A stretch of DNA of 15,192 nt from Bacillota bacterium (GTDB lineage: Bacteria; Bacillota; Clostridia; Oscillospirales; Ruminococcaceae). Of this stretch, positions 14,223 through 15,192 are shown one piece after another. Position 1 is the first letter of the stretch; each line of letters starts with the position of its first letter. Where the stretch lies: assembly GCA_023395695.1 (NCBI GenBank), contig JAEWYJ010000333.1:1-15192 (forward strand), given 5' to 3'. Position numbers and translations under genes: made by a program. Below the pieces are notes generated by a model. It worked only from the letters and a program-made list of their open reading frames with translations, made no database searches and was not told the origin of the DNA.

Positions 14223-15191
14223 TCACATCGGGCTGATATGGATGAAATTTACCAAAACGCTGTAAGCGGCAAAAAAACCAAAGCAAATCAGCACAACAGC
14301 GAGACGGTTGGGTCTGCCGTGGTAGTACAGCCCGTTATAATATTCAGGGGTGCCTTCGGGAACGTCTAAGGCTTCTTTATAGTGCCTGATATTTTGCAGT
14401 GCGCTTTTAAGATAAAGCTTGTTGGCAAAAACTGCGCACCAGATGCGTAAAAACAGACTCATAGTATTGAGCACCGTCATAAAAGGCGCCGTCTGAGCCG
14501 CCATATGGGAGTTATAAGCGATGACGACACCCATCATTTCGATGGTGGCGTCGGTGGGGCCAAAGTAGATCAGCAGTCCGGGTATCATCGAAACAATATA
14601 GAAGCCCAGCAGTGCAAGGCCAACCTTATACATTTTGCGATAGAAAAAATAAAAAAAGCCAAAAATCAAAGCGCTCCAATTCCAGCTCATATTGTACTGG
14701 GTGCGCAAAACAAGCTTAAACTGACGCAAAAAATAATAAGAGCCGCTGCCGGTGTAGGCCGACAGCTCCCGTGAGGAGATGCCGTTGACATCCCAGTGCT
14801 CAAAAGCGTCGTTGCCGCCGCCATTAAAGCCGGAGTCCGGCTGTCTGCCGTTGCGGTCGTATTGGCCGTAGGCGCCCGGGGCGTTTTGGCCAGCGGCATT
14901 AGCATTCTCAAGCGAGGCGCCGCACATTTGGCAATAGCGGCCGTGTGGCGGATTTGCCGCATTGCAGCTGGGGCAGATGAGCGACCGGGCGTGATGGTGC
15001 GCAGATTCGTTGTCTGCGTCGGGCTTTTGGGCCTGCCAGACAAATTTGTCGCTGTGCTGGTCGCGCAGCGCGCAGTGACCCTGCGTTTCATAGCAGCTGC
15101 GGTGTTGCGGCGCGCCACAGTCGGGACAGACCACAATATCGTCGCTATCCGTAAAAGGTTTTTTGCAGCTTTCGCATAAAAGACCGGTGTA
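14223..15191 (-). CDS. RING-finger/zinc-ribbon membrane protein (DUF2628-like), 5' end missing
   Basis: The frame stays open to the window edge, so at least 322 residues are encoded and the start lies just beyond. The N-terminus resembles the prokaryotic RING finger family (Prok-RING_1): CESC at residues 6-9 of the visible part, then IVVCPDCGAPQHRSCYE and GHC...H, giving C6, C9, C22, C25, H30, C33, C40 and H46 as possible zinc ligands. A second zinc ribbon follows (CPSC and CQMC, residues 73-90), then a Gly/Asn/Gln-rich linker, then a DUF2628-like membrane part with about three helices and aromatic-rich FGFFYFFYRKMYKVG. It would be membrane-bound with the zinc domains probably cytoplasmic. 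Its function is unknown; galU is 43 bases downstream. The GTG at 15134 would cut the RING in half and is not the true start. Confidence 0.8.
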   Translation of the reverse strand, partial: YTGLLCESCKKPFTDSDDIVVCPDCGAPQHRSCYETQGHCALRDQHSDKFVWQAQKPDADNESAHHHARSLICPSCNAANPPHGRYCQMCGASLENANAAGQNAPGAYGQYDRNGRQPDSGFNGGGNDAFEHWDVNGISSRELSAYTGSGSYYFLRQFKLVLRTQYNMSWNWSALIFGFFYFFYRKMYKVGLALLGFYIVSMIPGLLIYFGPTDATIEMMGVVIAYNSHMAAQTAPFMTVLNTMSLFLRIWCAVFANKLYLKSALQNIRHYKEALDVPEGTPEYYNGLYYHGRPNRLAVVLICFGFFAAYSVLVNFIHISPM

Positions 15192-15192
15192 T

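Noticed and set aside
1..15192. CRISPR array, insertion sequence, phage genes, tRNA or rRNA
   Set aside because: No regularly spaced repeats, no transposase or integrase frame, and no cloverleaf or rRNA-like stretch was seen.

Overview
The window looks like chromosomal DNA from a low-to-mid-GC Firmicute, most likely class Clostridia (Oscillospiraceae/Ruminococcaceae-like). The support is an archaeal-type phosphoglycerate mutase, a tRNA-Phe-type T-box leader ahead of pheST, an IreB-family protein, a B. subtilis EndoA-like MazF, strong AGGAGG-type ribosome binding sites, and a prokaryotic RING-finger/DUF2628-like membrane protein. The family assignments come from recognising the sequences; no search was run. 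No transposase, phage gene, CRISPR array, tRNA or rRNA was seen.

Layout. Positions 3-2369 (+): the 3' end of an ApgM-type phosphoglycerate mutase, an MgtC/SapB membrane protein closed by a strong terminator, then a secreted protein carrying a gapless duplication of a ~70-residue helical unit, preceded by an inverted repeat that brackets a possible -10 box. Positions 2447-6869 (-): a T-box-controlled pheS-pheT operon followed by ireB and a small TTG-initiated unknown gene, ending at a terminator that works in both directions. Positions 6949-7362 (-): a DUF6176-like small protein whose promoter abuts a perfect 9-bp inverted repeat. Positions 7546-8533 (+): a small lipoprotein and a MazF-type endoribonuclease with no visible antitoxin. 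Positions 8746-10572 (+): a membrane-anchored Ser/Thr kinase-like protein with two PASTA domains in which the catalytic Asp, the metal-binding Asn and the DFG Asp are all replaced. Positions 10794-12065 (+): folC, ending at a terminator shared with the convergent rpsF-ssb-rpsR operon (12118-13277, -), which has a canonical promoter and an S6:S18-type leader hairpin. Positions 13310-15191 (-): galU, preceded by a RING/zinc-ribbon membrane protein that runs off the window.

Most of this is core housekeeping: glycolysis, Phe-tRNA charging, folate, ribosomal proteins, UDP-glucose. The part most worth a second look is cell-envelope signalling. IreB is known in Enterococcus faecalis as a target of the PASTA kinase IreK, and this window carries both an IreB homologue and, about 6 kb away, a PASTA protein that appears to be a pseudokinase. 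Whether the two act together is inference. I did not find a clear multi-gene novel defence or mobile system.
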